Source: CAVWTN01 sp963757945 (GTDB lineage: Bacteria > Vulcanimicrobiota > Vulcanimicrobiia > Vulcanimicrobiales > Vulcanimicrobiaceae). From it: 64,000 bases of DNA. The stretch lies in NCBI GenBank assembly GCA_963757945.1, contig CAVWTN010000002.1:1860001-1924000 (forward strand). Direction: 5' to 3'. This document shows, one piece after another, positions 50,273 through 59,016 of this stretch. Position 1 is the first letter of the stretch; each line of letters begins with the position of its first letter. A program made the position numbers and the translations under genes. The notes below the pieces were generated by a model that was given only the letters and a program-made list of their open reading frames with translations, searched no databases and was not told the origin of the DNA.

Positions 50273-51154
50273 GTGGCAATCTTCCTCGACAAGAACTCCA
50301 AGGTCATCGTCCAGGGCATCACCGGGCGCGAGGGGCTGTTCCACACGCAGCGCATGCTCGCGTACGGAACGAACATCGTCGGCGGCGTGACGCCCGGCAA
50401 GGGCGGCTCCACGATCGAGAGCGGGCAGCCGGTCTTCGACACCGTGGCCGATGCGGTAAAGGCGACGGGCGCGACGCACACGGTCATTTTTGTCCCGCCT
50501 GCCTTCGCGTCAGACGCGCTCTACGAGGCCTACGACGCCGGCATCACGCTCGCCGTGTGCATCACCGAGGGGATCCCGGCGCACGACATGCTGCGCGTGG
50601 TCGCGACGACCCCGGGGTTGCGGATCATCGGGCCGAACTGCCCCGGGCTCATCTCGCCCGGCAAGTCGCTGATCGGCATCATGCCCGGCCACATCTTCAA
50701 GGAAGGGCGGATCGGCATGATCTCGCGCTCGGGGACGCTGACCTACGAGATCGTCGACGGCCTCACGAAGGCCGGGCTCGGCCAGTCGACCTGCGTCGGG
50801 ATCGGGGGGGACCCGATCATCGGCACCACCTTCGTCGACTGCCTACGGGCCTTCGCGAACGATCCGGAGACGGATGCCGTCGTCGTGTGCGGCGAAATCG
50901 GGGGCTCCGACGAGGAGGATGCGGCCGCGTTCATCCGCGAGCATTTGCCGGATAAACCTGCGGTCGCATTCATCGGTGGACGGTCTGCACCGGAAGGAAA
51001 GCGTTTGGGCCATGCGGGCGCAATCATCTCCGGCAAGACCGGAACGCCGCAAAGCAAAGTCGACGCGTTCAACGCTGCGGGCGTACCGGTTGCGGAGCGG
51101 CCCTCGCAAATTCCGCAGTTGCTCGAAGAGCGGCTCGCGGCGCACCGCGCTTAA
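50273..51154 (+). CDS. sucD: Succinyl-CoA ligase, alpha subunit
   Basis: 293 residues. CoA-binding IVQGITGREGLFHTQRML at the N-terminus, GPNCPGLISPG in the middle and the phosphorylated His247 in LGHAGAIISGKTG. Partner of sucC in the same transcript. GTG start. Confidence 0.96.
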   Translation: MAIFLDKNSKVIVQGITGREGLFHTQRMLAYGTNIVGGVTPGKGGSTIESGQPVFDTVADAVKATGATHTVIFVPPAFASDALYEAYDAGITLAVCITEGIPAHDMLRVVATTPGLRIIGPNCPGLISPGKSLIGIMPGHIFKEGRIGMISRSGTLTYEIVDGLTKAGLGQSTCVGIGGDPIIGTTFVDCLRAFANDPETDAVVVCGEIGGSDEEDAAAFIREHLPDKPAVAFIGGRSAPEGKRLGHAGAIISGKTGTPQSKVDAFNAAGVPVAERPSQIPQLLEERLAAHRA

Positions 51155-51187
51155 CGCCGCAATCCCTTGCTCTGAAACGCTCCCAGC

Positions 51188-51212
51188 CGACGCCGCCGTT
51201 TGGGCGGCGTCG
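51188..51212 (+). terminator. Likely intrinsic terminator after sucCD
   Basis: Ten-base arms CGACGCCGCC and GGCGGCGTCG around a five-base loop, followed by CTGTTTG. The T-run is weak, so termination is probable, not certain. Confidence 0.55.
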
Positions 51213-51468
51213 CTGTTTGCGCGCGCCTCGCGCTCCATTTGGAGCGATGTTCGAGCGCTTTGCGGTGCTTCGCCTTAAGCGTTTCTAAAGGATTAGCAGA
51301 AGTCCATGAGAAGTGGCCGGAATCCGTCGTAGATACCGTGCGCTTGTGCGCTCCAATCGACGATTTGAGCGAGATGAGCCCGACGCTTACGTTTGGGGAT
51401 TTTCGCCCGTTTCGCCCGGACGCACAAGCACCGCCTACGGCAGGCAACTTCACATGAAGGGCAACCGC
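51213..51468 (+). other. Leader region before the TonB-dependent receptor, no gene seen
   Basis: Between the terminator and the receptor start I see no supported gene. A stretch at 51274-51292 (CTTAAGCGTTTCTAAAGGA) looks like a decayed copy of the short repeat at 45001-45030: 13 of 19 bases match when aligned by eye. Promoter elements are not obvious. Confidence 0.35.
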
Positions 51469-54400
51469 ATGATTCATAGGTTTCGGCCCCTCAGAGCTGT
51501 CGCGGCGATCGCGTTGCTTATCTCGCTCATCCTCCAGGGCACATGGGTGCTGGCAGGTACGACCGGGGCAATCAGCGGCACGGTAGCCGATCAATCGACC
51601 CACAAGCCGCTCGTCGGCGTGAAGGTCACCGTCTCGAGCCCCTCGCAGAACGCCTCGACGACGTCCGACACCTCAGGGCACTTCGTTTTCCTCAGCCTGG
51701 CACCGGACTCGTATACGGTGTCGGCTGAACTCACCGGCTACGAGCCGGTCTCCCAGTCCGGCTTGACGGTCCAAGCGGACCAAACGCAGACGCTGACGCT
51801 TTCGCTCAACCCTGCGCTCAAGGTCGTCGGGCGCGTCACGACGCGCTCCGCCGCCAGCTTGGTCAAGCCCGGCACGACCGCCGACGTCTACTCCATCGAC
51901 GCGACCGTCCAGGATAAGGTCGCGGCGCTTGGCGGCGGCGGCGGCCTCTCGAGCGCCTGGTCGGCCCTGACGACCGTCCCCGGCGTCTTCATCGCTCCCG
52001 GCCAATCGGGCTACATCGGCGCCGGCTCCGGCGTGAGCATCCGCGGCGGCGATTACGACCAGATCGGCTACGAGCTTGACGGCGTCCCCGTCAACCGCGC
52101 GTTCGATAACTACCCCTCGGGCCCGCTCTCCTCGCTCGGCCAACAGCAGGTCGAAGTCTACACGGGCGCGGCTCCCGCCAACGCCGAGGCCCAAGGCATC
52201 TCGGGCTACATCAACCAGGTCATCAAGACCGGGACGTACCCGGGCTTCGCAACGGCCACGGTCGCCATCGGCGGCCCGACCTATTACCACAAGCTCTCGT
52301 TCGAAGTGGGCGGAGCCTCTCCGAACCACAATTTCTCGTACTACATCGCGGCGGGCGGCTACAACCAGGACTTCCGCATCGCCGACCAGTTCAACGGATC
52401 GGGCCTTTCCGGCCTGTACGGCTCGCCGATCGCACCGTGCACGTATCCGACGCCGGCGACCTCGTGCTATACGAACGGCGTGCCCAACAATGATACGGGA
52501 CCGGGCTCCTTCGTGCTCGGCCCGTACAATCTGTTCACGCCTTCGACCCTCACCTCGCGCGATAACGTCGTGAACCTTCACTTCGGGATCCCGCACAAGA
52601 ATGGGACGAAGGACGACATCCAGCTCCTGTTCGTCAACGACTCGCTCAAGACCGAGTACTACTCCTCGACGAACGACCAGGGCGGCGCGGACTATCTCAA
52701 CAACGTCGGTCTGGGCCAGCCGTTCTATATCGATGGCTACCAGTATGCGGGCGCGACGGGCGTTCCGCTGCCGGCGAACTATCAAGCGCTGACCTCGACC
52801 TACTACTTCCCACAGTCAAACGGTCCGACTCGCGGTTTTGACGCCAACATCCCGGTCAACGCGCGCGATTCGTTCGTGAACAATCAGAGCATCTTCAAAG
52901 TGCAATACGCGAAGTCGCTCGGCACGAATGCGCTCTTGAAGGTGTACGGCTACACCTACTACTCCAACTGGATGGAACTGGGTCCGCAGTCGACCTATGC
53001 CGACTACCTCGGCGCAGTGAGCGGCGATTACGAGCTGTCCAGCCACACGCGCGGCATCAGCGCGACGCTCACCGACCAGCTCAACCCGACGAACCTGCTC
53101 AGCCTGCAGGGCTCGTACACGACGGCCAATACGACCCGCGATAACAACACGCAGTATATCAACGGCCTGTACGGACCGGACACCGTGAACGCACGCACCG
53201 TGCTGGCGGCGCTCGTCGACTCGAGCAACCCGACGAACGGCCTCTGCTACACGGCGGCCGGGCTCGCGACCACCTGCAACTTCAAGGGCGGCGCGCAGTT
53301 CGCGACCCTCGCCCAGGCTGCAAACGGCACGATCGCTCCCGCCACCGGCACTTGCGGCGGCGGCCCGTGCGAATACCTGGTCCTCGCGGACGGACAATAC
53401 GCAACCTACAACACCGTGACGCCGAAGTTCACGTCTTTCTCGCTGACCGACCAGTGGCGGCCGACGAGCAAGCTGACCGTCGACGCCGGCGTGCGCAACG
53501 ACCAATTCCAGTACGTCGGTTCGGACACGACCGGCACGCCGGCCCGCGCGTTCTGGTACACCGCGTTCAATCAAGACACGTGCTTGGACGCGAACAACCA
53601 GCTCAAGGATAAAGTGGTCAATCTCGGTCTCGCGGTCACGGATCCGTGCCCGGCGGGATACACGGCGGCGAACTTCACGAATCCCAGCGGGAACGTGACG
53701 GAGAGCTACAACGTCCTCCAGCCGCGTCTCGGCGTGACCTACACGCTCGATCCGAACACGGTCCTGCGGGCCAGCTACGGCCGGTACGCGCAGCCTGCGA
53801 ACAGCGCCTTCGAACAGTACAACGCGCTGCAGCAGAATGCACCGGCGCTGCTCTACAGCACCTACGGGTTCCAGAACTTCGGCTTCACGTCACCGAACCA
53901 CACGGTCGTGCCGCCGACGTCGAACAACTTCGACCTCTCCTACGAGCATCAGTTCAAGAACGATCTCGCCGTCAAGGTCAGCCCGTTCTTGCGCAAGACC
54001 CAGAATCAGATCCAGCAGTTCTACCTGAACCAGCAGACGAACTTCGTCTCCGGCCTCAACGTCGGCAACCAGACCTCGCAAGGCATCGAGCTGGAAGTCG
54101 ACAAGGGGAACTTCAACCGCAACGGTATCGCGGCGAAGGCCTCCTTCACGTACACGAACAGCTACATCCGGTACACGCAGCTCTCGAACGGCTCGACGAT
54201 CATCGATCCGTTCAACGTCGCGATCAAGAGCTACAACGCCTACACCTCGTACTGCTCGACGCATCCGACGGATTCGAAGTGCGGCACGACGTCGACCGGC
54301 GTCGTGGCGGCTCCCTGCTACACGACCGCCGGCGTGGCTGATCCCACCTGCGCGGCCGGTTCGGTTGCCAATCCGTACTGGAACGCACCGGTTCAGGGGC

Positions 54401-55053
54401 TGATGGACGTCAACGGCAACTACCCGACCTACGACATCTTCCCGGCCGGGATCGGAAGCTCGGTGGCCGGATACGGGGCGCCATATGTGGGGACTTTAGT
54501 GCTGCAGTACAAGCACGACAAGCTCGCCATCACCCCGGCGCTCCAGTTCTTCGCGGGCCAACGCTACGGAGCGCCTGAATCGACGCTCGGTATCGATCCC
54601 GCGACCTGCACCGCGGCTTTGGGCACGGCGGCGACGGGCGACCCACGGTACAACTACGGTGCCGCGGGCGGCTCCGGGTTCGATTACGCCTCGTGCGGAA
54701 CGCTCACCGGCGGCATCCCGGATGTCTACACCGGCAAGTTCGATACGCTCGGTGCGTTCATCGCGCCGTCGCAACTCCAGCTCCACCTCCAAGTCTCATA
54801 TGACGTGAGCTCCAAGGTGCAGCTGCAAGCGACGTTCGCGAACCTCGTCAACACCTGCTTCGGCGGCACCAAGACCGGCTTCACCCAGACGGGTGCATGC
54901 GCGTACGGTGTCCTCGCAGGCGGGACGACGGGGGCAGTCGGCAACACGTACAATCCTGGCAACGCGATCCAGCCGTATGTCCAGGCTCCGTACGACCCGG
55001 CCTACGCGACCGCTCCGCTCAGCATCTACCTCCAAGCCAAGATCAAGCTCTAA
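51469..55053 (+). CDS. TonB-dependent receptor with N-terminal carboxypeptidase-regulatory-like domain (Oar-like)
   Basis: 1194 residues, outer membrane. Signal peptide (AVAAIALLISLILQGTWVLA). Residues ~30-110 form a CarboxypepD_reg-like beta domain (GAISGTVADQSTHKPLVGVKV, then GHFVFLSLAPDSYTVSAELTGY). A plug follows with TTVPGVFIAPGQSGYIGAG and SIRGGDYDQIGYELDGVPVNR. The remainder is a barrel with many aromatic strands, ending SIYLQAKIKL. Such Oar-like receptors import or bind large ligands using TonB. An ATG 15 bases earlier is in frame, but the chosen one has an AAGGG site seven bases upstream. No TonB/ExbBD genes are in the window, and a strong terminator follows. Confidence 0.9.
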   Translation: MIHRFRPLRAVAAIALLISLILQGTWVLAGTTGAISGTVADQSTHKPLVGVKVTVSSPSQNASTTSDTSGHFVFLSLAPDSYTVSAELTGYEPVSQSGLTVQADQTQTLTLSLNPALKVVGRVTTRSAASLVKPGTTADVYSIDATVQDKVAALGGGGGLSSAWSALTTVPGVFIAPGQSGYIGAGSGVSIRGGDYDQIGYELDGVPVNRAFDNYPSGPLSSLGQQQVEVYTGAAPANAEAQGISGYINQVIKTGTYPGFATATVAIGGPTYYHKLSFEVGGASPNHNFSYYIAAGGYNQDFRIADQFNGSGLSGLYGSPIAPCTYPTPATSCYTNGVPNNDTGPGSFVLGPYNLFTPSTLTSRDNVVNLHFGIPHKNGTKDDIQLLFVNDSLKTEYYSSTNDQGGADYLNNVGLGQPFYIDGYQYAGATGVPLPANYQALTSTYYFPQSNGPTRGFDANIPVNARDSFVNNQSIFKVQYAKSLGTNALLKVYGYTYYSNWMELGPQSTYADYLGAVSGDYELSSHTRGISATLTDQLNPTNLLSLQGSYTTANTTRDNNTQYINGLYGPDTVNARTVLAALVDSSNPTNGLCYTAAGLATTCNFKGGAQFATLAQAANGTIAPATGTCGGGPCEYLVLADGQYATYNTVTPKFTSFSLTDQWRPTSKLTVDAGVRNDQFQYVGSDTTGTPARAFWYTAFNQDTCLDANNQLKDKVVNLGLAVTDPCPAGYTAANFTNPSGNVTESYNVLQPRLGVTYTLDPNTVLRASYGRYAQPANSAFEQYNALQQNAPALLYSTYGFQNFGFTSPNHTVVPPTSNNFDLSYEHQFKNDLAVKVSPFLRKTQNQIQQFYLNQQTNFVSGLNVGNQTSQGIELEVDKGNFNRNGIAAKASFTYTNSYIRYTQLSNGSTIIDPFNVAIKSYNAYTSYCSTHPTDSKCGTTSTGVVAAPCYTTAGVADPTCAAGSVANPYWNAPVQGLMDVNGNYPTYDIFPAGIGSSVAGYGAPYVGTLVLQYKHDKLAITPALQFFAGQRYGAPESTLGIDPATCTAALGTAATGDPRYNYGAAGGSGFDYASCGTLTGGIPDVYTGKFDTLGAFIAPSQLQLHLQVSYDVSSKVQLQATFANLVNTCFGGTKTGFTQTGACAYGVLAGGTTGAVGNTYNPGNAIQPYVQAPYDPAYATAPLSIYLQAKIKL

Positions 55054-55079
55054 ACGTTCGAGACCTGAAAGTTTAGAGG

Positions 55080-55115
55080 CGAGGGCCTCCGCGTAAGCGG
55101 GGGCCCTCGTTTTTT
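55080..55115 (+). terminator. Strong intrinsic terminator after the receptor gene
   Basis: Thirteen-base arms (CGAGGGCCTCCGC with GCGGGGGCCCTCG) around GTAA, then six T residues. Confidence 0.88.
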
Positions 55116-55154
55116 CCGGAGGCCTTTCGCGGCGAGCGCGCGTACCTCGCTCGG

Positions 55155-55364
55155 GTGCATTACGGATATCATTGCGAGGAATGTGAAGAAGCCGTTTGGC
55201 CCGCGACGACGCAGGCCGAACTGCGCTGGCTCAAGGATCGGCGCCACGTCGTCGTCGAGGTCTCGCGCCACGTGACGACCGGGCTCGATACCTGGATCGT
55301 GGAGGCGCTCGAGTTCCTCGAACACCACGCCGGGCACAGCGTGATCCTCGCGCGCCGGCCCTAG
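55155..55364 (+). CDS. Small hypothetical protein with CxxC motif
   Basis: 69 residues from a GTG. HCEECEEAVWPATTQAELRWLKDRRHVVVEVSRHV shows one CxxC and several His residues. It may bind a metal. The C-terminus is a likely helix (IVEALEFLEHHAGH). No family recognised. It stands alone between a terminator and a convergent gene. Confidence 0.45.
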   Translation: MHYGYHCEECEEAVWPATTQAELRWLKDRRHVVVEVSRHVTTGLDTWIVEALEFLEHHAGHSVILARRP

Positions 55365-55392
55365 AAGGGCAAAGCCGCCCTAGGGAAAGGGC

Positions 55393-55421
55393 AAAAAAAG
55401 AGGAGCGCGTCCTTGCGCTCC
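55393..55421 (-). terminator. Intrinsic terminator of the LysM gene
   Basis: Read on the minus strand: GGAGCGC, a six-base loop, GCGCTCC, then TC and a run of seven T. It lies just past the stop of the LysM gene. Confidence 0.8.
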
Positions 55422-55443
55422 TGTTGCCGCGCGGCTGGGCCTC

Positions 55444-55731
55444 CTACAGCGGTATTCTCAACCGCTGCCCCGGCACGATGGTCGCCGTCGACAGGTGGTT
55501 CACCGACATGATCGAGTCGATCGTGTCTTCGATGTTCTTGCCGTTCGTGGTGTGAGCGGCGGCGAGCTGCCAGAGGCTGTCGCCGGGCTTGACGTTGACC
55601 GAGGTGTAGTGCGTCGGCGTCGCGGCGTAGAGGCCGGACGACGAGAGGACCGGGATCGTCACGAGCGCGCCCAAGGCCGCCAGCGCGACCGCCGGCATGA
55701 GGGTGAACCGTTTGCGCCTCAGGGAGACCAT
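55444..55731 (-). CDS. LysM-domain membrane protein, YneA-like SOS cell-division inhibitor candidate
   Basis: 95 residues. One N-terminal hydrophobic helix (VALAALGALVTIPVL) and a LysM domain (VKPGDSLWQLAAAHT … IVPGQRLRIPL). This is the size and layout of YneA of Bacillus, a LysM protein beside lexA that blocks division after DNA damage. It is divergent from lexA and has its own SOS-box match 29 bases upstream. AAGGAG seven bases before the ATG decides the start. Sequence identity to YneA is not claimed; the role is inferred from architecture, position and operator. Confidence 0.75.
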   Translation of the reverse strand: MVSLRRKRFTLMPAVALAALGALVTIPVLSSSGLYAATPTHYTSVNVKPGDSLWQLAAAHTTNGKNIEDTIDSIMSVNHLSTATIVPGQRLRIPL

Positions 55732-55759
55732 CTCCGTGCTCCTTGCCCATATGTTGGGC

Positions 55760-55773
55760 CAAACGCCTGTTCG
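55760..55773 (-). promoter_or_regulatory. LexA operator (SOS box), LysM-gene side
   Basis: On the minus strand the sequence is CGAACAGGCGTTTG, a full match to the Gram-positive SOS consensus CGAACRNRYGTTYG. Confidence 0.85.
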
Positions 55774-55818
55774 TCCACCACATTTTACCAGGGGAAGCTG
55801 CCGAGGTCAAGCCTCGAG

Positions 55819-55832
55819 CGAACGTATGTTTG
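55819..55832 (+). promoter_or_regulatory. LexA operator (SOS box), lexA side
   Basis: CGAACGTATGTTTG, a full match to CGAACRNRYGTTYG, 78 bases before the lexA start. Implies autoregulation. Confidence 0.88.
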
Positions 55833-55910
55833 CATTTTTTCACCGGAAATGCTACCGTAAACAGCAATTCGCGGCGCGATTTCGCCGCCGCCGTCGTCAA
55901 GGAGGCATCC

Positions 55911-56537
55911 GTGGCCGAACGTGCCCCGACGGATCGTCAAGCACGCATTCTTGAAGTCATCCAGACCTTTAGCGAAGAGCGCGGCTACCCGCCCTCGGTC
56001 CGGGAAATCGGCGAGCGCGTCGGGCTCTCATCCCCCTCCACCGTGCAGGCCCACCTCAAGACGCTCGAGCGCCGCGGCTTGATCTTCCGCGACCCGACGA
56101 AGCCCCGCGCGCTCGTCTCGACGAGCCAGCAGGCCGAGCGCGCCGAAGCCCGCGCGGAGCCCGAATACGGCGTGCTCCCGATCGTCGGGAAGGTCGCCGC
56201 CGGCGTGCCGATCACGGCGATCGAGAACGTCGAAGGCGAATTCATTCTGCCGGCCTCGTTCGCGCGTAAACCCGATACGTTCATCCTGCGCGTCAAGGGC
56301 GATTCGATGATCGAAGCCGCGATTCTCGACGGCGATCTGATCGTCGTCTCGCCGCAACCCAGCGCCGAGAACGGCCAGATCGTCGTCGCGCTCGTCGACG
56401 GTGAGGCCACGGTCAAGCGCTACTATCGCGAAGCCGGGCGCATCCGGCTCCAGCCGGAAAATCACACGATGGACCCGATCTACGTCACTGATGCGACGAT
56501 CGTCGGGCGCGTGGAGGCCGTCGTCCGCAAGCTCTAA
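55911..56537 (+). CDS. lexA: LexA repressor
   Basis: 208 residues. The winged helix has RQARILEVIQTFSEERGYPPSVREIGERVGLSSPSTVQAHL. The self-cleavage site is Ala97-Gly98 in GKVAAGVP. The catalytic pair is Ser132 in KGDSMIEAAI and Lys169 in ATVKRYY. Represses SOS genes until RecA filaments trigger cleavage. AAGGAGG seven bases before the GTG supports the start. Two operator matches lie in the divergent promoter shared with the LysM gene. Confidence 0.96.
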   Translation: MAERAPTDRQARILEVIQTFSEERGYPPSVREIGERVGLSSPSTVQAHLKTLERRGLIFRDPTKPRALVSTSQQAERAEARAEPEYGVLPIVGKVAAGVPITAIENVEGEFILPASFARKPDTFILRVKGDSMIEAAILDGDLIVVSPQPSAENGQIVVALVDGEATVKRYYREAGRIRLQPENHTMDPIYVTDATIVGRVEAVVRKL

Positions 56538-56549
56538 AACAGAGCAGGC

Positions 56550-57719
56550 GTGCCCGAACACCCGCTCGTAGCCCGGTTGCGCGCCGTCAGCGAGATCCCC
56601 GAACTTCTCGCGATTCGAACGGCGCTTCCGATCAGTTTCGCCGGATTGCTCGTGGCGGTCGCCGGCTTCATGCTGTTCGCGCCTTCCGGTTCGCTGCTCG
56701 AGCGTTTCCAGCGCGCGTTTCTCGACGGGTTCGGGCCGATGGCCGCGCTGCTCGTCGTGGCGCTCGCGCGCGAGCTCGCCTCGCGCCGCAGGCTTCCGCA
56801 GGTTCCGTTCGTGCTCGGCGCCGCGCTCGCGTTCGCGCTCGTCGTGCCGCACGGCGGCGGTTTCCACGTGCGGGCGTTCTCGCGCGCGCTCGGCGGGAGC
56901 GGGCTCTTCTTGGCGATGCTGATCGCGCTGCTCGGCATCTTCCTCGAGCGGGCCGGCGTCGCGCTGACGCGCAACGTTCGCCTGGGCTCGTGGCTCGGCG
57001 CCGGGGCGCTGGTGGTCTGCGCGCTGCTCGTGCTCGTCGCGGGGTTCTCGCCGGTCGCCGAACTCGCCCGGGTTCTGGCGCCGCTCGGGCACATGGGCGA
57101 CAGCCTCGCGGCGCTGCTGGCGATCACGTTCGTCGAGACGCTGCTGTGGACGATCGGCGTCCACGGGCCCGCGGTCCTTGCCGCGATCGTGCTCCCGGTC
57201 TACCTGACGCTCCAGGCGCAGAACACGGAGGCGTCGCGGGCCGGGCTCGCGCTGCCCCACATCGTGACGGTCTCGACGTTCTTGTTCGTCTTCCCGGGCG
57301 GGGCCGGGGCCACGCTGCCGGTCGCCGTGCTGCTCTTGCGCAGCCGCGTCGCCCGGCTGCGCACGGTCGCCCGGGCGGCGCTCGTCCCCGCGTTCTTCAA
57401 CGTCAACGAACCGCTGATGTTCGGCCTGCCGCTCGTGCTGAATCCGATCTTGGCGATTCCGTTCGTCATCGCCCCGCTGGTCCTGGGCTCCGTGACGTAC
57501 TACGCGATGGCCTACGGCCTGGTCTCGCGGCCGGTGAACTACGCGCCTTCCGCCTGGACGACGCCGGTCGCCGTCTGGTTTGCGACCGGCGATTGGCGCG
57601 CGATCGTCCTGGCCGCATTCGACGTGGGGCTCGCGTTCGCGATCTACGCGCCGTTCGTCGCGGCCTATGACCGGGCGGAAGCGCGCCGGGCCGCGCTCGA
57701 GGTCCGGCGGATCGCGTGA
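56550..57719 (+). CDS. PTS sugar transporter subunit IIC (lactose/cellobiose type), orphan
   Basis: 389 residues, about ten hydrophobic helices. ETLLWTIGVHGPAVLAAIVLPVYL and AALVPAFFNVNEPLMFGLPLVLNPILAIPFVIAPL are the family signatures, with the substrate-site His and Glu. Normally IIC needs IIA and IIB domains; none is fused or adjacent. It may act without phosphorylation or with components elsewhere. It starts 12 bases after lexA and overlaps the next gene by four bases. Confidence 0.82.
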   Translation: MPEHPLVARLRAVSEIPELLAIRTALPISFAGLLVAVAGFMLFAPSGSLLERFQRAFLDGFGPMAALLVVALARELASRRRLPQVPFVLGAALAFALVVPHGGGFHVRAFSRALGGSGLFLAMLIALLGIFLERAGVALTRNVRLGSWLGAGALVVCALLVLVAGFSPVAELARVLAPLGHMGDSLAALLAITFVETLLWTIGVHGPAVLAAIVLPVYLTLQAQNTEASRAGLALPHIVTVSTFLFVFPGGAGATLPVAVLLLRSRVARLRTVARAALVPAFFNVNEPLMFGLPLVLNPILAIPFVIAPLVLGSVTYYAMAYGLVSRPVNYAPSAWTTPVAVWFATGDWRAIVLAAFDVGLAFAIYAPFVAAYDRAEARRAALEVRRIA

Positions 57720-58966
57720 AGGCGTTCATCGAAGCGGCGCTGGCGCGTTTTCCGATCGATCCGGCCGTCGGGGCGGCGGCGTTGCGTTGTGCCGCCGCGT
57801 TCACCGAGCCGCACGCCGCCAAACGCGCGGAGGTCCATGCGAACGTGATCGCGGCGTTCCTCGCGGAGGGGATCGCCGAGAGCGATCTGGCCGGCACGCT
57901 CGGCTATGGATACGACGACGTTGCGCGCGACCGCTACGAGACGCTGCTCGCGCGGGTCCTCGGCGCCGAACGGGCGCTCGCGCGCCTCTCGTTCGTCAGC
58001 GGAACGCACGCGATCGTCACCGCGCTTGCGGCCTGCGCGCCGCCGGGGAGCAGGATCGTCAGCGCGACGGGCCGTCCCTACGACACGCTGCGCAACGCGC
58101 TCGCCGATGCGCCGCATTCGCTCGTCGCGCGCGGGGTGCGCTACGAAGAGGTCGCCTTGGGCGCGGACGGCGGCGTCGATCCGGCCGCGCTCGCGCGGGC
58201 CTGCGAAGGCGGGCTCGCCGTGGCGTTCGTGCAACGCTCGCGCGGTTACGCGCCGCGCCGCTCGCTCTCGGCGCGGGAGTGCGGCGAGATCGTCGACTGC
58301 GTGCGCGCCGTCGCTCCTGGTGCGCTCGTTCTGGTCGATAACTGTTATGGTGAACTCGTCGATTCGACCGAGCCGACGCACCACGGTGCAGATGCCGTGA
58401 TGGGCTCCCTGATCAAGAACCTCGGCGGATCCCTCGCACCGGCGGGCGGATATGTCGCCGGACGCGCTGAGGTCGTCGAACGGATCGCCGCGTTTCACTA
58501 CGCTCCGGGGCTCGGCGCGGCGGTCGGCTCGAGCTTGGGCTTCGGCCGGTCTCTCTTCCAAGGCCTGTGGCAGGCGCCCGCCGTCGTCAAAGAGGCGCTC
58601 GCCGGGCTCGATTTCGCCGCCGCGCTCTTCGCCGAGCTCGGCTACGCCGTGGATCCCGCACCCGGAGAGGACCGTCACGACATCGTGCAGGCGATCGGGC
58701 TGCGCAGCCGAGAACAGCTGGAAGCCTTCGCGCGCGGGCTGCAGCGAGCGATGCCGGTCAACGCTCGCTTCGTCCCGGAGCCCGGCCCCGTGCCCGGTTA
58801 TCGCGACCCCGTCATCATGTCGAGCGGCTCGTTCGTGAGCGGCGCGACGATCGAGCTCTCGTGCGACGCGCCGCTGCGGCCGCCGTTCGAGGTCTATTTG
58901 CAAGGCGGCACGATGCGGGAACACGGCATCCTCGGGGCGCTTTTTGCGGCCGACGCGCTCGCATGA
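57716..58966 (+). CDS. Methionine gamma-lyase family (aluminium-resistance-type) PLP enzyme
   Basis: 416 residues. VSGTHAIVTALAACAPPGSRI, then FVQRSRGYAPRRSLSARECGEIV, DNCYGELVDSTEP and the PLP lysine in GSLIKNLGGSLAPAGGYVAG. The C-terminus IMSSGSFVSGATIELSCDAPLRPPFEVYLQGG is diagnostic of this YnbB-like family. Members are annotated as methionine gamma-lyase or aluminium resistance; the true substrate is not settled. GTGA overlap with the transporter gene suggests cotranscription. Confidence 0.88.
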   Translation: MKAFIEAALARFPIDPAVGAAALRCAAAFTEPHAAKRAEVHANVIAAFLAEGIAESDLAGTLGYGYDDVARDRYETLLARVLGAERALARLSFVSGTHAIVTALAACAPPGSRIVSATGRPYDTLRNALADAPHSLVARGVRYEEVALGADGGVDPAALARACEGGLAVAFVQRSRGYAPRRSLSARECGEIVDCVRAVAPGALVLVDNCYGELVDSTEPTHHGADAVMGSLIKNLGGSLAPAGGYVAGRAEVVERIAAFHYAPGLGAAVGSSLGFGRSLFQGLWQAPAVVKEALAGLDFAAALFAELGYAVDPAPGEDRHDIVQAIGLRSREQLEAFARGLQRAMPVNARFVPEPGPVPGYRDPVIMSSGSFVSGATIELSCDAPLRPPFEVYLQGGTMREHGILGALFAADALA

Positions 58967-59016
58967 AAGGCGACCCTCCCTTGCGAATAAAGCGTTACAC
59001 AGGAGAGTGAGCAGAC

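Noticed and set aside
51313..51453. N-terminal extension of the TonB-dependent receptor
   Set aside because: It would place Arg-rich sequence before a clear signal peptide, and a ribosome site supports the later ATG.
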